A stretch of DNA of 64,000 bases from Brachyspira murdochii DSM 12563 (lineage in GTDB: Bacteria; Spirochaetota; Brachyspiria; Brachyspirales; Brachyspiraceae), in assembly GCF_000092845.1 (NCBI RefSeq), contig NC_014150.1, forward strand, positions 496,001 to 560,000, given 5' to 3'. Numbering within the stretch: position 1 is the stretch's first letter; every line of letters begins with the position of its first letter. Below are positions 42,138-50,656 of the stretch, one piece after another. The translations under genes were made by a program, and so were the position numbers. The notes under the pieces are model-generated. The model did no database searches and had not been told where the DNA came from. It worked only from the letters and a program-made list of their open reading frames with translations.

Positions 42138-44417
42138 TTAAACTTTTTCTATTAATCTATTAAATTTAAATAATACAGGAGAAATTAAGAATGATGATAA
42201 AACTCCTATAAACAAAAATAAACCAAAAGATTTAACAGGTATAAAACTGCTGAATGCTAAAGTACCAAATGATAATACAGTTGTCATCATAGATAAAAAT
42301 ACTGCCAAAAATGTAATCTCCTTATCAGCAGCACTGTTTGAGAAAAATATTGCATAGTCTATAGATATTCCTATAGAAAGTATCAAAGCAAATATAGAAA
42401 ATATATTTATATTAATACCAAATATAGAGTGTATAGATAAATTTATCAAAACAGACATTAATTGAACTAATATTATAGCCGCTGCCTGTTTATTATTAAA
42501 AAATATAGACATAGCTATGAATATTAAAATATATGCTATCAAAGCCATTTTTACTGCTGTTTTTGCTGTGCTGTCTAATGCATCATTAATCTCTTCATTA
42601 AGATTAAAAACTTTTACATTATTATTTGTAATTTTTATCGTATTATTGGTATCATAATCGCTTGTAGCTATAATAAAATATTTATTATTATTTGTGGTTA
42701 TAATTTTTTTAAGCTCAGAAAAACTGTCTGATTCTATTATACTATTTATATCAAGCACATCATTTTTTATACTTTCAAACTCTGCTTTTATTTTATTAAA
42801 TGAACTTTCATCTAAATTAAGCTCTTTTATCTGTTCTCTTAAAAGAGGCATTAATTTCTCTTCTGTAAGTTTTATATTTTCTCTCTGCTTTTTTTCAGAA
42901 TATAATATTCTTGATATAGCATTATAATTATTAGTAAAATAACTTTCTATACTCTCTTCAGCCTCAAGTGCCTCTGAAAGAGTTTCTCCGCTTGATATTA
43001 TAATATTTTTTGCAAGCGAAGTATTTAATCTTTTATAAACTTCACTCTCACTTTCAAGAAGAAAATCTGGAGTATCATAAAGCTGATTTGCAGAAAAATT
43101 AACTTTTATTCTAGGTATAAATATTATAGAAAGTATAATAACTATTACAAAAATAATAGAAACAGTTTTTATATTTATTATTTTTATGTATTCATTTAAT
43201 ATATTTCTGCTTCCTAATAATACAGACTGTTTGATATTTCTTTTATCATTTTTAAATATAATAGGATATATTATATTTACAGTAAGAAAAGAACTTATAA
43301 GCCCAAATATAGAAAATAATGCTATCTGCTTTAATAATGTAAGCGAAGTTAAGAAAAGCGATAAATAACTTATTATGGTTGTCAGAAAACCTAAAAGCAT
43401 GCTAGGAAATATTTTTTTTAAAACTTCTTTTTTATCTTTTTCATTGTACCATTCTGTGATAAAATGTATTGAATGATCTATTGATATGCCTATCAAACTA
43501 GTTCCAAATACAAAAGTAAATATATGAATAGAATTAAAAAATACCGATGAATACAAAAATGCTGCAGCACCTGCTATAAATATAGTACACATTGAAATAA
43601 TATAAGGCTTTACAGATTTGAATATAAATATAAACATCATACATATAACTATAAGAGAGACTATAGATATAATTGTAATTTCTTTTTTAGCACTTTTCTG
43701 GCTATAATATGTATGAATAGGAACACCTGATATATATGTTTTTACATCATCACTTACTGACAAATCATTTAAAAAGACAGTAAGATTATTAAAAAAACTT
43801 TCACTGTCTATTTTTTTTGGCATATCTATATTGATAAGTATATTATATTTATTATTATAATTTACAAACTGAATGCCGTCTCTTGACTGAATATTATTTT
43901 CAGAAACTAAAATTTCATTTATTTTTGAATTAAGCACAAAAAAAGGATCATCTTCAATATTATCCGCTATAGGAATAAAAAAAGGAGAATAAAAGTTAAT
44001 AATAGAATTCTCTGCAACAATATAGGCTTCATCATTTAAAAGATAATCTCTTATCTCTTTTGAAAGAAGCTGATACTTATATTTAATCATTATATTTAAA
44101 ATATCATCATAATCTCTTGAATATAGATTAACTAAAACATTGCTGTCTAAGTTATTTATATATTCTTCTAATTTTAATGCACTATTTTTGGCATTATCAA
44201 AATTATCGCTTTCTATAAATATTTTAATACTGCTTGAGTTTTTTAAAAAGAAATCTTCCAAAGGCTTTTGAAAATCTTTGTCTTCCAAAAATTTAGGCGT
44301 TATGGACAAAAAATTAGTATCTATCTTTGCCGTTTTATCATATCTTGCTATAAATAAAATTAAAGCAGATAAATGAAAAAATATCCATAAAACTATTAGA
44401 AGTTTACTCCTCTTCAA
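42138..44417 (-). CDS. MMPL/RND-type lipid exporter
   Basis: A 759-aa membrane protein with two RND halves. Each has one helix, a large periplasmic domain (about 30-245 and 440-610) and a block of five helices. GTSLIGISIDHSIHFITEWY and ILSIGISIDYAIFF are the paired helix-4 motifs with the acidic proton-relay residues. The size and layout match MMPL-type exporters of APE clusters (ApeM), moving the lipid product across the inner membrane. The gene starts with TTG overlapping the LolA-like gene by 14 bases, with GAGGAG at ten bases' distance. Confidence 0.85.
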   Translation of the reverse strand: MKRSKLLIVLWIFFHLSALILFIARYDKTAKIDTNFLSITPKFLEDKDFQKPLEDFFLKNSSSIKIFIESDNFDNAKNSALKLEEYINNLDSNVLVNLYSRDYDDILNIMIKYKYQLLSKEIRDYLLNDEAYIVAENSIINFYSPFFIPIADNIEDDPFFVLNSKINEILVSENNIQSRDGIQFVNYNNKYNILINIDMPKKIDSESFFNNLTVFLNDLSVSDDVKTYISGVPIHTYYSQKSAKKEITIISIVSLIVICMMFIFIFKSVKPYIISMCTIFIAGAAAFLYSSVFFNSIHIFTFVFGTSLIGISIDHSIHFITEWYNEKDKKEVLKKIFPSMLLGFLTTIISYLSLFLTSLTLLKQIALFSIFGLISSFLTVNIIYPIIFKNDKRNIKQSVLLGSRNILNEYIKIINIKTVSIIFVIVIILSIIFIPRIKVNFSANQLYDTPDFLLESESEVYKRLNTSLAKNIIISSGETLSEALEAEESIESYFTNNYNAISRILYSEKKQRENIKLTEEKLMPLLREQIKELNLDESSFNKIKAEFESIKNDVLDINSIIESDSFSELKKIITTNNNKYFIIATSDYDTNNTIKITNNNVKVFNLNEEINDALDSTAKTAVKMALIAYILIFIAMSIFFNNKQAAAIILVQLMSVLINLSIHSIFGININIFSIFALILSIGISIDYAIFFSNSAADKEITFLAVFLSMMTTVLSFGTLAFSSFIPVKSFGLFLFIGVLSSFLISPVLFKFNRLIEKV

Positions 44418-44982
44418 AATATTTTATCTCCTCAGAAGTTAAAGTATTTGATTTGGATACAACTTTCATTATATACTCTGTGGTGCTGTTATTTGAAGAA
44501 TACATTTTTATCTTTTCTATATATCCATCTTTTGCAAAACTCACTTCTATTTTCTCTATTATCTTTTTTAACTCTTCAGTTTTAGGAGTATAAACTGTAG
44601 CATTATTTTCTTTACTTTGATTAAATGATTCTAATATAGTTTTTTCATCATATGTAAAAATTGATTTTATAATATTGGCTATTTGAGAAAACATAGCATT
44701 GCCTGAATCAGCCATAACTTTCTTTTTTCCATTAGGAAGTATCTGCACAACATTTTTTTCTCCCATAACAGTTATTGATTCTTTAGGCAATTTCGTAATC
44801 CAACATATACCGTATCCGCTAGCAACTATAAAATCTCCAGACGATTCAAAACTTCTTCCTTTCTGGCTTACTATTTGAGTATAAGTACCTTTTAATAGTT
44901 TTGCATTTTTATATTCATCTTTTACCTGTCCAAATAAGAGAGAAGAAAGAGATAATATCATTAATAAACAAAATTGTTTCAT
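44404..44982 (-). CDS. LolA-like outer-membrane lipoprotein carrier
   Basis: The 192-aa protein has a signal peptide (1-19, ending LLFG) and a LolA-type fold region: LLKGTYTQIVSQKGRSFESSGDFIVASGYGICWIT, where the Q/KG...SSG pattern is typical. It would carry a lipid or lipoprotein through the periplasm. LolA-like proteins next to an MMPL exporter are standard in APE clusters (ApeL). It is translationally coupled to the exporter gene. Confidence 0.75.
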   Translation of the reverse strand: MKQFCLLMILSLSSLLFGQVKDEYKNAKLLKGTYTQIVSQKGRSFESSGDFIVASGYGICWITKLPKESITVMGEKNVVQILPNGKKKVMADSGNAMFSQIANIIKSIFTYDEKTILESFNQSKENNATVYTPKTEELKKIIEKIEVSFAKDGYIEKIKMYSSNNSTTEYIMKVVSKSNTLTSEEIKYFEEE

Positions 44983-45063
44983 TTATTATTCCTAAATTAT
45001 TATTAGTATATATTATAATACAAAAAACAAACAATTTGTAAAAAAAATTTTATATGAGTAGTA

Positions 45064-45504
45064 TCAAAGTTTATTAAGTTTTTCTATTCTTTCAATAAAA
45101 TCTTTAGGGCTATTTAAAAAGCCTTTTCTAGTTTCTGAATCTATAGGCATCTGCAATGTGCTTGATTTTGATATAATTTTATCATTTTCATCATAAAAAG
45201 TATATTCTGTTTTCATACCATTTAAATATTCTGTAATTTCAGTATGTATTCTCACCCTTTGATTTAATTTTATAGAGTTGATATATTTTATTTCAAGTTT
45301 AACTATAGGCCACATAACACCTTTAGCTGTCATAATATCATAATCATAATCTATAATAGAAAGCATAGCCTCCCTAGCCTGCTCCATAAACTTTATATAA
45401 TTTCCATGCCAAACTACCCCCATAGGATCTAAATCATAAAAAGAAGGCTTTATATAATAATCATTTTCTAAATAAACTTTTTTATTATCAGTGCGTTTTT
45501 TCAT
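45064..45504 (-). CDS. Hotdog acyl-ACP/CoA thioesterase (YbgC/ApeK-like)
   Basis: The 146-aa protein has the 4-hydroxybenzoyl-CoA-thioesterase-type motif YDLDPMGVVWHGNYIKFMEQARE (23-45), with Asp26 as the catalytic acid. It releases an acyl chain from ACP or edits stalled chains. It begins three bases after the acyltransferase stop and is followed by the LolA-like gene. The homologous place in APE clusters is ApeK. Confidence 0.85.
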   Translation of the reverse strand: MKKRTDNKKVYLENDYYIKPSFYDLDPMGVVWHGNYIKFMEQAREAMLSIIDYDYDIMTAKGVMWPIVKLEIKYINSIKLNQRVRIHTEITEYLNGMKTEYTFYDENDKIISKSSTLQMPIDSETRKGFLNSPKDFIERIEKLNKL

Positions 45505-45507
45505 AAA

Positions 45508-46470
45508 TCAATTCCCCTTATACCAAAAATCATGAAAATTATACCATTGATAAGGATATTCTATAGCTTTTTTTTCAATAATAGAAGCAAATTCTTTTGT
45601 TAAATCTAAAATAGTTTCATTTTTTTTCTTTCTGTTTTTTAATTCTGTATTATCAAGTTTTATTTTAGAAGAATGTATATAAAAATTATATTTTTTTGAA
45701 AGTATTTTATCATTTTCTCTCAAAGCAAAGAAATAGTAAACAGGATATTTAAGCAAAATAGGTATAAGAAAAGCACCGCATGGAAAAGGAGCTTCTTCTC
45801 CTAAAAACTCTATATAATTTACTCTGTCAGTTTTATTAGATGTTCTGTCTCCTGCTATAGCAACTATCTCTCCATTATCAAGTTTATTTTCTATACTTAA
45901 AATAGTTTCAGGTCCTATATTTGAAGCATCAATAAAATCTATAAAAGAATTATTCTTACCCTCTCCAATCAATATATTAACATTTTTATTAACACGTGAA
46001 TCTATTATTATATTTATCTTATAATTTTTTATAGGGTTTCCCTCATTAATAACTGCAAGTGCCTTTAAAAGCTCAATGTTTCCAATATGCGAAAATAATA
46101 TTATCATTCCCTTTTTACTATTAAGCAAATCAATAACTTTTTTATACTCATCTTCGGTCTTTACTATAAGATCTTTTATAGGTATATCCCCATTCCAAGC
46201 TGCTATTTTTTCAGATACAGAAACAACAAATGAAAGTAAATGCCTATAAGAACAAATTAAGTTAGATTTTACTTTTTTATTATATTTAGACATTCTTTTA
46301 AGATATTCTCTTGAAGCCTTCATTCTGCTTTTAGAATAAAAGAAATAAAATATACTTACCGGAATAAGATATATTATAACAAAAGTTCTTCCAAGAAGTT
46401 TATAAACAAAAGCTGAAAATATAACTTTCCATCTTGTGCCTATTTCTTTTTCTTCGCTCCAATGACTCAT
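45508..46470 (-). CDS. LPLAT/HtrB-type acyltransferase
   Basis: A 320-aa membrane-associated acyltransferase. The start HWSEEKEIGTRW and the catalytic H-x4-E motif (His128-IGNI-Glu133 in LFSHIGNIELLK), plus GDRTSNKTDRVNYIEFLGEEAPFPCGAF, are typical of lipid A late acyltransferase-like enzymes in APE operons. It likely transfers the finished polyene or acyl chain to a lipid or glycan acceptor in the inner membrane. A hydrophobic helix lies near residues 27-45. Confidence 0.85.
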   Translation of the reverse strand: MSHWSEEKEIGTRWKVIFSAFVYKLLGRTFVIIYLIPVSIFYFFYSKSRMKASREYLKRMSKYNKKVKSNLICSYRHLLSFVVSVSEKIAAWNGDIPIKDLIVKTEDEYKKVIDLLNSKKGMIILFSHIGNIELLKALAVINEGNPIKNYKINIIIDSRVNKNVNILIGEGKNNSFIDFIDASNIGPETILSIENKLDNGEIVAIAGDRTSNKTDRVNYIEFLGEEAPFPCGAFLIPILLKYPVYYFFALRENDKILSKKYNFYIHSSKIKLDNTELKNRKKKNETILDLTKEFASIIEKKAIEYPYQWYNFHDFWYKGN

Positions 46471-46481
46471 AAGATGAACCT

Positions 46482-46826
46482 TTATTTTAAATAAATCTTA
46501 CCGTCAGAATATTTTTTATCTTCATCATACATCTTAAAAGAAAGCGTATTATTTAAATAATAACATTCTAATGTAATAATAGTATTTGGAAAAATCATAT
46601 TAACAAATTTCAATTTTAAAAGTTTATTTACAGAAAAATTTCTGCTGAAAATACTTTTATATATATCAAGAGCAATTTTAACCTGAGCTATAGCAGGCAA
46701 AAGTTTCAAGTTTTCAAAATGCCCGTCAAAATAAGGCATTCTCTCATCTATAAAAACTTTTACTCTAAACATATCAGAAGTTTTTTCTTCTATATTATAG
46801 TCTTTAAAACCTATATAATTATCCAA
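46482..46826 (-). CDS. Small hotdog dehydratase (ApeI/FabZ-like)
   Basis: The 114-aa protein carries the FabZ-type active-site segment PYFDGHFENLKLLPAIAQVKIALD with catalytic His36. It is shorter than FabZ (about 150 aa), as in ApeI. The start is TTG at 46826, supported by AAGGA seven bases upstream inside the ligase gene's end. With the ApeP-like protein it provides two dehydratases, as in known APE systems, where the two act together. Confidence 0.75.
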   Translation of the reverse strand: MDNYIGFKDYNIEEKTSDMFRVKVFIDERMPYFDGHFENLKLLPAIAQVKIALDIYKSIFSRNFSVNKLLKLKFVNMIFPNTIITLECYYLNNTLSFKMYDEDKKYSDGKIYLK

Positions 46827-46827
46827 A

Positions 46828-48174
46828 TTAATTTCCTTGCATTATAGAATCAAGTGCTTTTCTGTCTATTTTTCCAATCTCAGTTCTTGGAATACTATCT
46901 ACAAAATATATCTTTTTTGGAAGTACAACGGTTTCAAAATATCCTTTTAAATACTCTATAACATACTTTTTCATATGTTCAGCATTTCTGTCTCTATTAC
47001 TAAGAACTATAAAAGAAGCTATGTATTCCCTTTTATCAGACTTACAATATATAGTATAACTGTCTTTAAAATGCTTATCCATAAGTATTTGCCTGTCTAT
47101 CTGCTGAACACTGATTCTTTTTCCTTCAATTTTTACTATAGAATCCTCTCTTCCTATAAGCTCAAACTCATTTTCATTTTTCATATTAACTACATCGCCG
47201 ACATATATCCAAACATTTTCTCCAGTGTATCCGGAACAGCATTCTATACTTCCATGCTCATCAGTTTTTAAACTTACTACACTGAGTCTTGTCCATAAGT
47301 CATTTTCGCTTCTTCGTCTGTAAGCCATAGCCCCAGCCTCAGTGCTGCCGTAAATTTCTGTAACATCAACTCCAAATACATATTTAGCAAGATCATTAAC
47401 TTTTTTATCTAATAATCCTGTAGATGAAAATAAATGCCACTCTGCTCTTATTTTCAATGAAGATCTGTCTATTCTCTTTAAAAATGCCGGAGTTGTAACT
47501 ATAGTAATTTTTTCATATTCATAAAAATTATTAACTGTTTCTAAATAATTTATCCTATTATCCAAAAATCTAAGTTCAAGCATATAAGGAACTAGCACCG
47601 CAAAAACAAAACCATAACTATGATAATGAGGTACTGTATATATAAATATAGAATCTTTCATATCATCAGTAAATTGATTAACTATTTTTGAAGCCTCTGC
47701 CTCAAATTGCTTAAGAGTTTTTTCTATAAGTTTAGGGTATCCAGTAGATCCTGAGGTATAAAAATTGATGTTTATATTTTCATCTATAATAGTTTCTTTA
47801 AGTATATCAAACCATTTATCATTACATGCACTTTCAAATACTTCATCTAAATTTAGAGCTGATTTATAATTATCAGATATATAAACCATAGAACTGCCTA
47901 TTATACTTTCTACATATTTAGGACTATTATTATTTAATACATTTACTCTTTTTTTTAGAATAAATCCAGATACAGTTATTACAATAAATCTGTATGCATC
48001 TTCAATAAATATTGTGATAGTATCTTCTTTGTATTTAGAGATATACTCCAAAGCTCTTACTATATCGCAAATAAAGTCCTTATATTTTATAGAACCTGTA
48101 TTTTCCTTATGCAAAAGAAAAATATCTTCTGAATCTTTTAGTGAATAAAAATTTGTATTGCTTAATTTTCTCAT
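46828..48174 (-). CDS. ANL-superfamily acyl-activating enzyme (ApeH-like)
   Basis: A 448-aa AMP-forming ligase. The P-loop-like motif is FYTSGSTGYPKLIEK, followed by IYGSTEAGAMAYRR and the C-terminal lysine region TEIGKIDRKAL. It would activate a carboxylic acid with ATP and load it onto an ACP as the starter unit. In classical APE clusters this loads an aryl acid; no ammonia-lyase is present here to make it. It follows the ACP gene by 16 bases. Confidence 0.88.
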   Translation of the reverse strand: MRKLSNTNFYSLKDSEDIFLLHKENTGSIKYKDFICDIVRALEYISKYKEDTITIFIEDAYRFIVITVSGFILKKRVNVLNNNSPKYVESIIGSSMVYISDNYKSALNLDEVFESACNDKWFDILKETIIDENININFYTSGSTGYPKLIEKTLKQFEAEASKIVNQFTDDMKDSIFIYTVPHYHSYGFVFAVLVPYMLELRFLDNRINYLETVNNFYEYEKITIVTTPAFLKRIDRSSLKIRAEWHLFSSTGLLDKKVNDLAKYVFGVDVTEIYGSTEAGAMAYRRRSENDLWTRLSVVSLKTDEHGSIECCSGYTGENVWIYVGDVVNMKNENEFELIGREDSIVKIEGKRISVQQIDRQILMDKHFKDSYTIYCKSDKREYIASFIVLSNRDRNAEHMKKYVIEYLKGYFETVVLPKKIYFVDSIPRTEIGKIDRKALDSIMQGN

Positions 48175-48190
48175 AATATTTTTTTTAATT

Positions 48191-48451
48191 TTATTTATTA
48201 TCTGAATTTTCTCTTATATATTGTGCCAATGTTGCAACAGAATAGAAATGTTTTTTATTGTTTTCTTCTATATCAGAAAAACTTATATTAAATTTCTTTC
48301 TTATAGCAACGCCTATTTCCAAAGCATCTATAGAATCAAGTCCCAATTCATCACCGAATAAAGGAGCATCTGTATCTATATCATATATTGTCATATCTTC
48401 CAAATTAGCCGCCTCTATTACTATCTGTTTTATTTGTTCTTCAATAGTCAT
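48191..48451 (-). CDS. Acyl carrier protein
   Basis: An 86-aa ACP with the phosphopantetheine serine Ser40 in LGLDSIDALEIG. It is acidic at the N-terminal half and helical. It would carry the growing chain for the ketosynthase, reductase and dehydratases of the operon. Only one ACP gene is present, whereas many APE clusters have two. Confidence 0.9.
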   Translation of the reverse strand: MTIEEQIKQIVIEAANLEDMTIYDIDTDAPLFGDELGLDSIDALEIGVAIRKKFNISFSDIEENNKKHFYSVATLAQYIRENSDNK

Positions 48452-48502
48452 GTTATAATTCTCCTTAATAATAATTTTACATAAATCTATAGAATAATTA
48501 AG

Positions 48503-49210
48503 TTATTTTTTTGTTAATTCGATTTTTCCCAATTTTAAACTGGCATTGTTATCTGCTGATATAAATTTAATAAAATCAATAATAGAGTTTTCATCTTTTT
48601 TTATATCACTTTCAATGATATTCATATTTATATCAGCATCTTCCTTTGAGATAATGCATGAAAAGGCAAAAGAATAATTAACACATCTTGATATAGCTTC
48701 ATAGCTTTCAGGCAGTTTTTCATCCGCTATTATTATAAGTGCTTTACTATGTTCAGAATTATTTAAAAAAGAAACAGCCTGTATAAGTGCCGTATCTACA
48801 AAATTATCATAGCATGTAACAGCAACTGCTCTCTCATGATTTTTATAAAATATTGTAAGCTGTGCTGCTGCTGTATTAAAAACAGAAAAACTAAAAAGTG
48901 CAGGTGATACTTCATGTTCTGTTACTATTTTTTTAGATATATTATACTGCTGTTTTATCTCGCCATATTTAGATACAAAAAATATAGGCATTTGTTCATT
49001 TTCTTTAAGTATATTTTTTACGGATTCAAATGATAATTTAGTTATCTGACTAAGTCTTCTTTTCTGTGCTCTTGGTATAAAATCTAAATCCGGACTGGCT
49101 TCGCCATAAGTAATTTTTATATCGCTGTTTATATTATCCAATATAAATTTTTTATCTATATTAGGGGCAAAAAAATCCCAATCCAAAACCTTAAAACATA
49201 AATCCGACAT
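48503..49210 (-). CDS. Ketosynthase-N-like chain-length-factor protein (ApeC-like)
   Basis: The 235-aa protein resembles the N-terminal half of ketosynthases (Ketoacyl-synt_2 type): SPALFSFSVFNTAAAQLTIFYKN corresponds to the helix of chain length factors, and the active-site cysteine is absent. It probably pairs with the ketosynthase at 40883-42055 to set chain length. It is the first gene of the operon, with a promoter 40-66 bases upstream of the start. The fold assignment is by pattern only. Confidence 0.7.
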   Translation of the reverse strand: MSDLCFKVLDWDFFAPNIDKKFILDNINSDIKITYGEASPDLDFIPRAQKRRLSQITKLSFESVKNILKENEQMPIFFVSKYGEIKQQYNISKKIVTEHEVSPALFSFSVFNTAAAQLTIFYKNHERAVAVTCYDNFVDTALIQAVSFLNNSEHSKALIIIADEKLPESYEAISRCVNYSFAFSCIISKEDADINMNIIESDIKKDENSIIDFIKFISADNNASLKLGKIELTKK

Positions 49211-49248
49211 AAATTTCCTAAATAAAAATTATAATATTACTTTTACAA

Positions 49249-49276
49249 ATTATACTAAATTATGCTATAAAGTCAA
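49249..49276 (-). promoter_or_regulatory. Promoter of the APE-like operon
   Basis: On the minus strand TTGACT (49271-49276) and a perfect TATAAT (49249-49254) are 16 bases apart, about 40 bases before the first gene. Confidence 0.65.
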
Positions 49277-49286
49277 CTATTAAATA

Positions 49287-49320
49287 ATTGTTTCATAATA
49301 AATTAAACAATTTGAAACAT
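49287..49320 (-). promoter_or_regulatory. Nested inverted repeat upstream of the APE-like promoter
   Basis: GTTTCA (49290-49295) and TGAAAC (49313-49318) form one inverted repeat, and ATTGTTT (49287-49293) and AAACAAT (49305-49311) another. The site is about 11 bases upstream of the -35 box, a place suited to an activator or repressor. Confidence 0.4.
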
Positions 49321-49538
49321 TATTCAATAACTTAGAGCATATTAACAAATATACTTACAAAGTGCATATCTTATAAATAAAATATACAGCATTATAATAA
49401 CTTATGATAAAACAGATACATAAATATTAAGCTTAATTACTCAATACTTTTTTATTATAGATAATTATAATACATAAGTATTTGATATATTTTGTTAATA
49501 ATTTAAACTAAATATCATAATTTTTTAATAAATAAATA

Positions 49539-49569
49539 TTGACATTGGAGTGCACTCTAATGATAAAAT
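49539..49569 (+). promoter_or_regulatory. MerR-type promoter-operator of the first MerR gene
   Basis: TTGACA (49539-49544) and TAAAAT (49564-49569) are 19 bases apart, and the spacer begins with the palindrome TTGGAGTGCACTCTAA (49545-49560). A 19-base spacer over a palindrome is the hallmark of MerR-controlled promoters. Confidence 0.8.
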
Positions 49570-49597
49570 ATACAAAAATGAAGGAGGTAATTAATAC

Positions 49598-49987
49598 ATG
49601 ACAATAGCAGAAGTTAGTAAAAAAACAGAATTATCCGCTGACACTTTAAGGTATTATGAAAGAATAGGAATAATACCAGAAATAGAAAGAAGCGAAAGCG
49701 GAATAAGAAATTATACTGATTATGATTTGGGCTGGATAGAGTTTTCAAAATGTATGCGAAACTCTGGAATGTCTATAGAATCGATAATAGAATATATAAA
49801 GCTATACAATAAAGGTGATGCAACACTAGAAGCTAGAAAACAGCTTTTAGTAAGTCAGAGAGATGCTATGCAGGAAAAATTAAATGAACTTCAGGCTACT
49901 TTAGATAAACTAAATAAAAAAATAGAAAATTACGGACATCAAATGTCAGTACATGAAAAAGATATGCTCAAAAGTAAAAATAATTAA
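49598..49987 (+). CDS. MerR/AdhR-type electrophile-responsive regulator
   Basis: A 129-aa MerR-family activator. The winged HTH (1-70) begins TIAEVSKKTELSADTLRYYERIGIIPE, and residues 75-125 form the dimerising coiled coil. Cys52 in FSKCMRNSGMS matches the single conserved cysteine of the AdhR/NmlR subgroup, which senses aldehydes and other electrophiles. AAGGAGG precedes the ATG. The gene's own promoter and the promoter of the first aldo/keto reductase share an operator, so both are likely targets. Confidence 0.88.
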   Translation: MTIAEVSKKTELSADTLRYYERIGIIPEIERSESGIRNYTDYDLGWIEFSKCMRNSGMSIESIIEYIKLYNKGDATLEARKQLLVSQRDAMQEKLNELQATLDKLNKKIENYGHQMSVHEKDMLKSKNN

Positions 49988-49999
49988 GGACAAATATTT

Positions 50000-50470
50000 A
50001 TGAAAATAAAAAAATATTTTTTAAGTTTATTAATTTTTTATATTATGGCATCTATTGCCTGCAATTCAGTTTACGGAGATAATACAACTATGGAAAATTT
50101 AAATGTTTTAAATACTTCAGTTAATGTAAAAATAAAAGACAAAGAATATAAATTAAAACTATATGATAATCAAACAGCAAAAGATTTTTTAGCTCTTCTT
50201 CCTTTAACTGTTAATATGAATGATTTAAACAGCAATGAAAAATATTATAATTTAAGCAAAATCCTTACAACTAAAACTGAAAATATAGGAAGCATAAAAA
50301 CAGGTGATTTTTTACTATATGGTAATAACTGCATAGTATTATTTTATGAAAGTTTTAGAACTTCATACAGTTATACGAGACTTGGATATATAGAAAATAC
50401 AGAAAGTTTAAAAGAAACACTTGGAAGGGGAAGCGTTGAAATAACTTTTAGTGCCGCTAGTGAAAATTAA
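50000..50470 (+). CDS. Exported cyclophilin-like-fold protein
   Basis: The 156-aa protein has a hydrophobic leader with a possible lipobox (SIAC, Cys21) and a cyclophilin-like domain: VNVKIKDKEYKLKLYDNQTAKDFLALLPLTVNMNDL, then GDFLLYGNNCIVLFYESF and GRGSVEITF. This fold is common in MerR-controlled redox islands of anaerobes; its biochemical role is not established. AAGGA precedes the ATG, 12 bases after the MerR stop. Confidence 0.75.
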   Translation: MKIKKYFLSLLIFYIMASIACNSVYGDNTTMENLNVLNTSVNVKIKDKEYKLKLYDNQTAKDFLALLPLTVNMNDLNSNEKYYNLSKILTTKTENIGSIKTGDFLLYGNNCIVLFYESFRTSYSYTRLGYIENTESLKETLGRGSVEITFSAASEN

Positions 50471-50491
50471 AAAAAATTATAAAAACAACTA

Positions 50492-50522
50492 TTGACATTG
50501 GAGTAAACTCTAATGCTATAAT
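50492..50522 (+). promoter_or_regulatory. Second MerR-type promoter-operator
   Basis: TTGACA (50492-50497), 19-base spacer starting with TTGGAGTAAACTCTAA (50498-50513), then a perfect TATAAT (50517-50522). It matches the operator at 49545-49560 in 14 of 16 positions and drives the hairpin-leader transcript of the first aldo/keto reductase. Confidence 0.82.
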
Positions 50523-50566
50523 TTGAAAATAATTAATAAGGCTGAATGTAAATTTTATTATAATAT

Positions 50567-50653
50567 AGTTTATTGATAGCAGCAAATATAAAAATTTCGG
50601 GAGTCTTTTAAGAGCCTTTAAGCTCGAAATTTTTATTAGCAATAATAGGAGCA
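50567..50653 (+). repeat. Hairpin leader repeat, copy A (simple form)
   Basis: The copy starts with AGTTTATTGATAGCAG, has arms AAAAATTTCG (50590-50599) and CGAAATTTTT (50625-50634), and ends ATTAGCAATAATAGGAGCA, so it supplies the AGGAG site of the gene at 50657. It contains the head hairpin only, with no additional units. Confidence 0.8.
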
Positions 50654-50656
50654 TAT

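Larger units (their letters stand above)
49211..49597 (+). other. 387-base divergent regulatory region
   Basis: No ORF is supported. From left to right it holds the APE-like operon promoter, a nested inverted repeat, a 49-base block repeated at 58555-58603, and the promoter-operator of the MerR gene. Confidence 0.7.
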
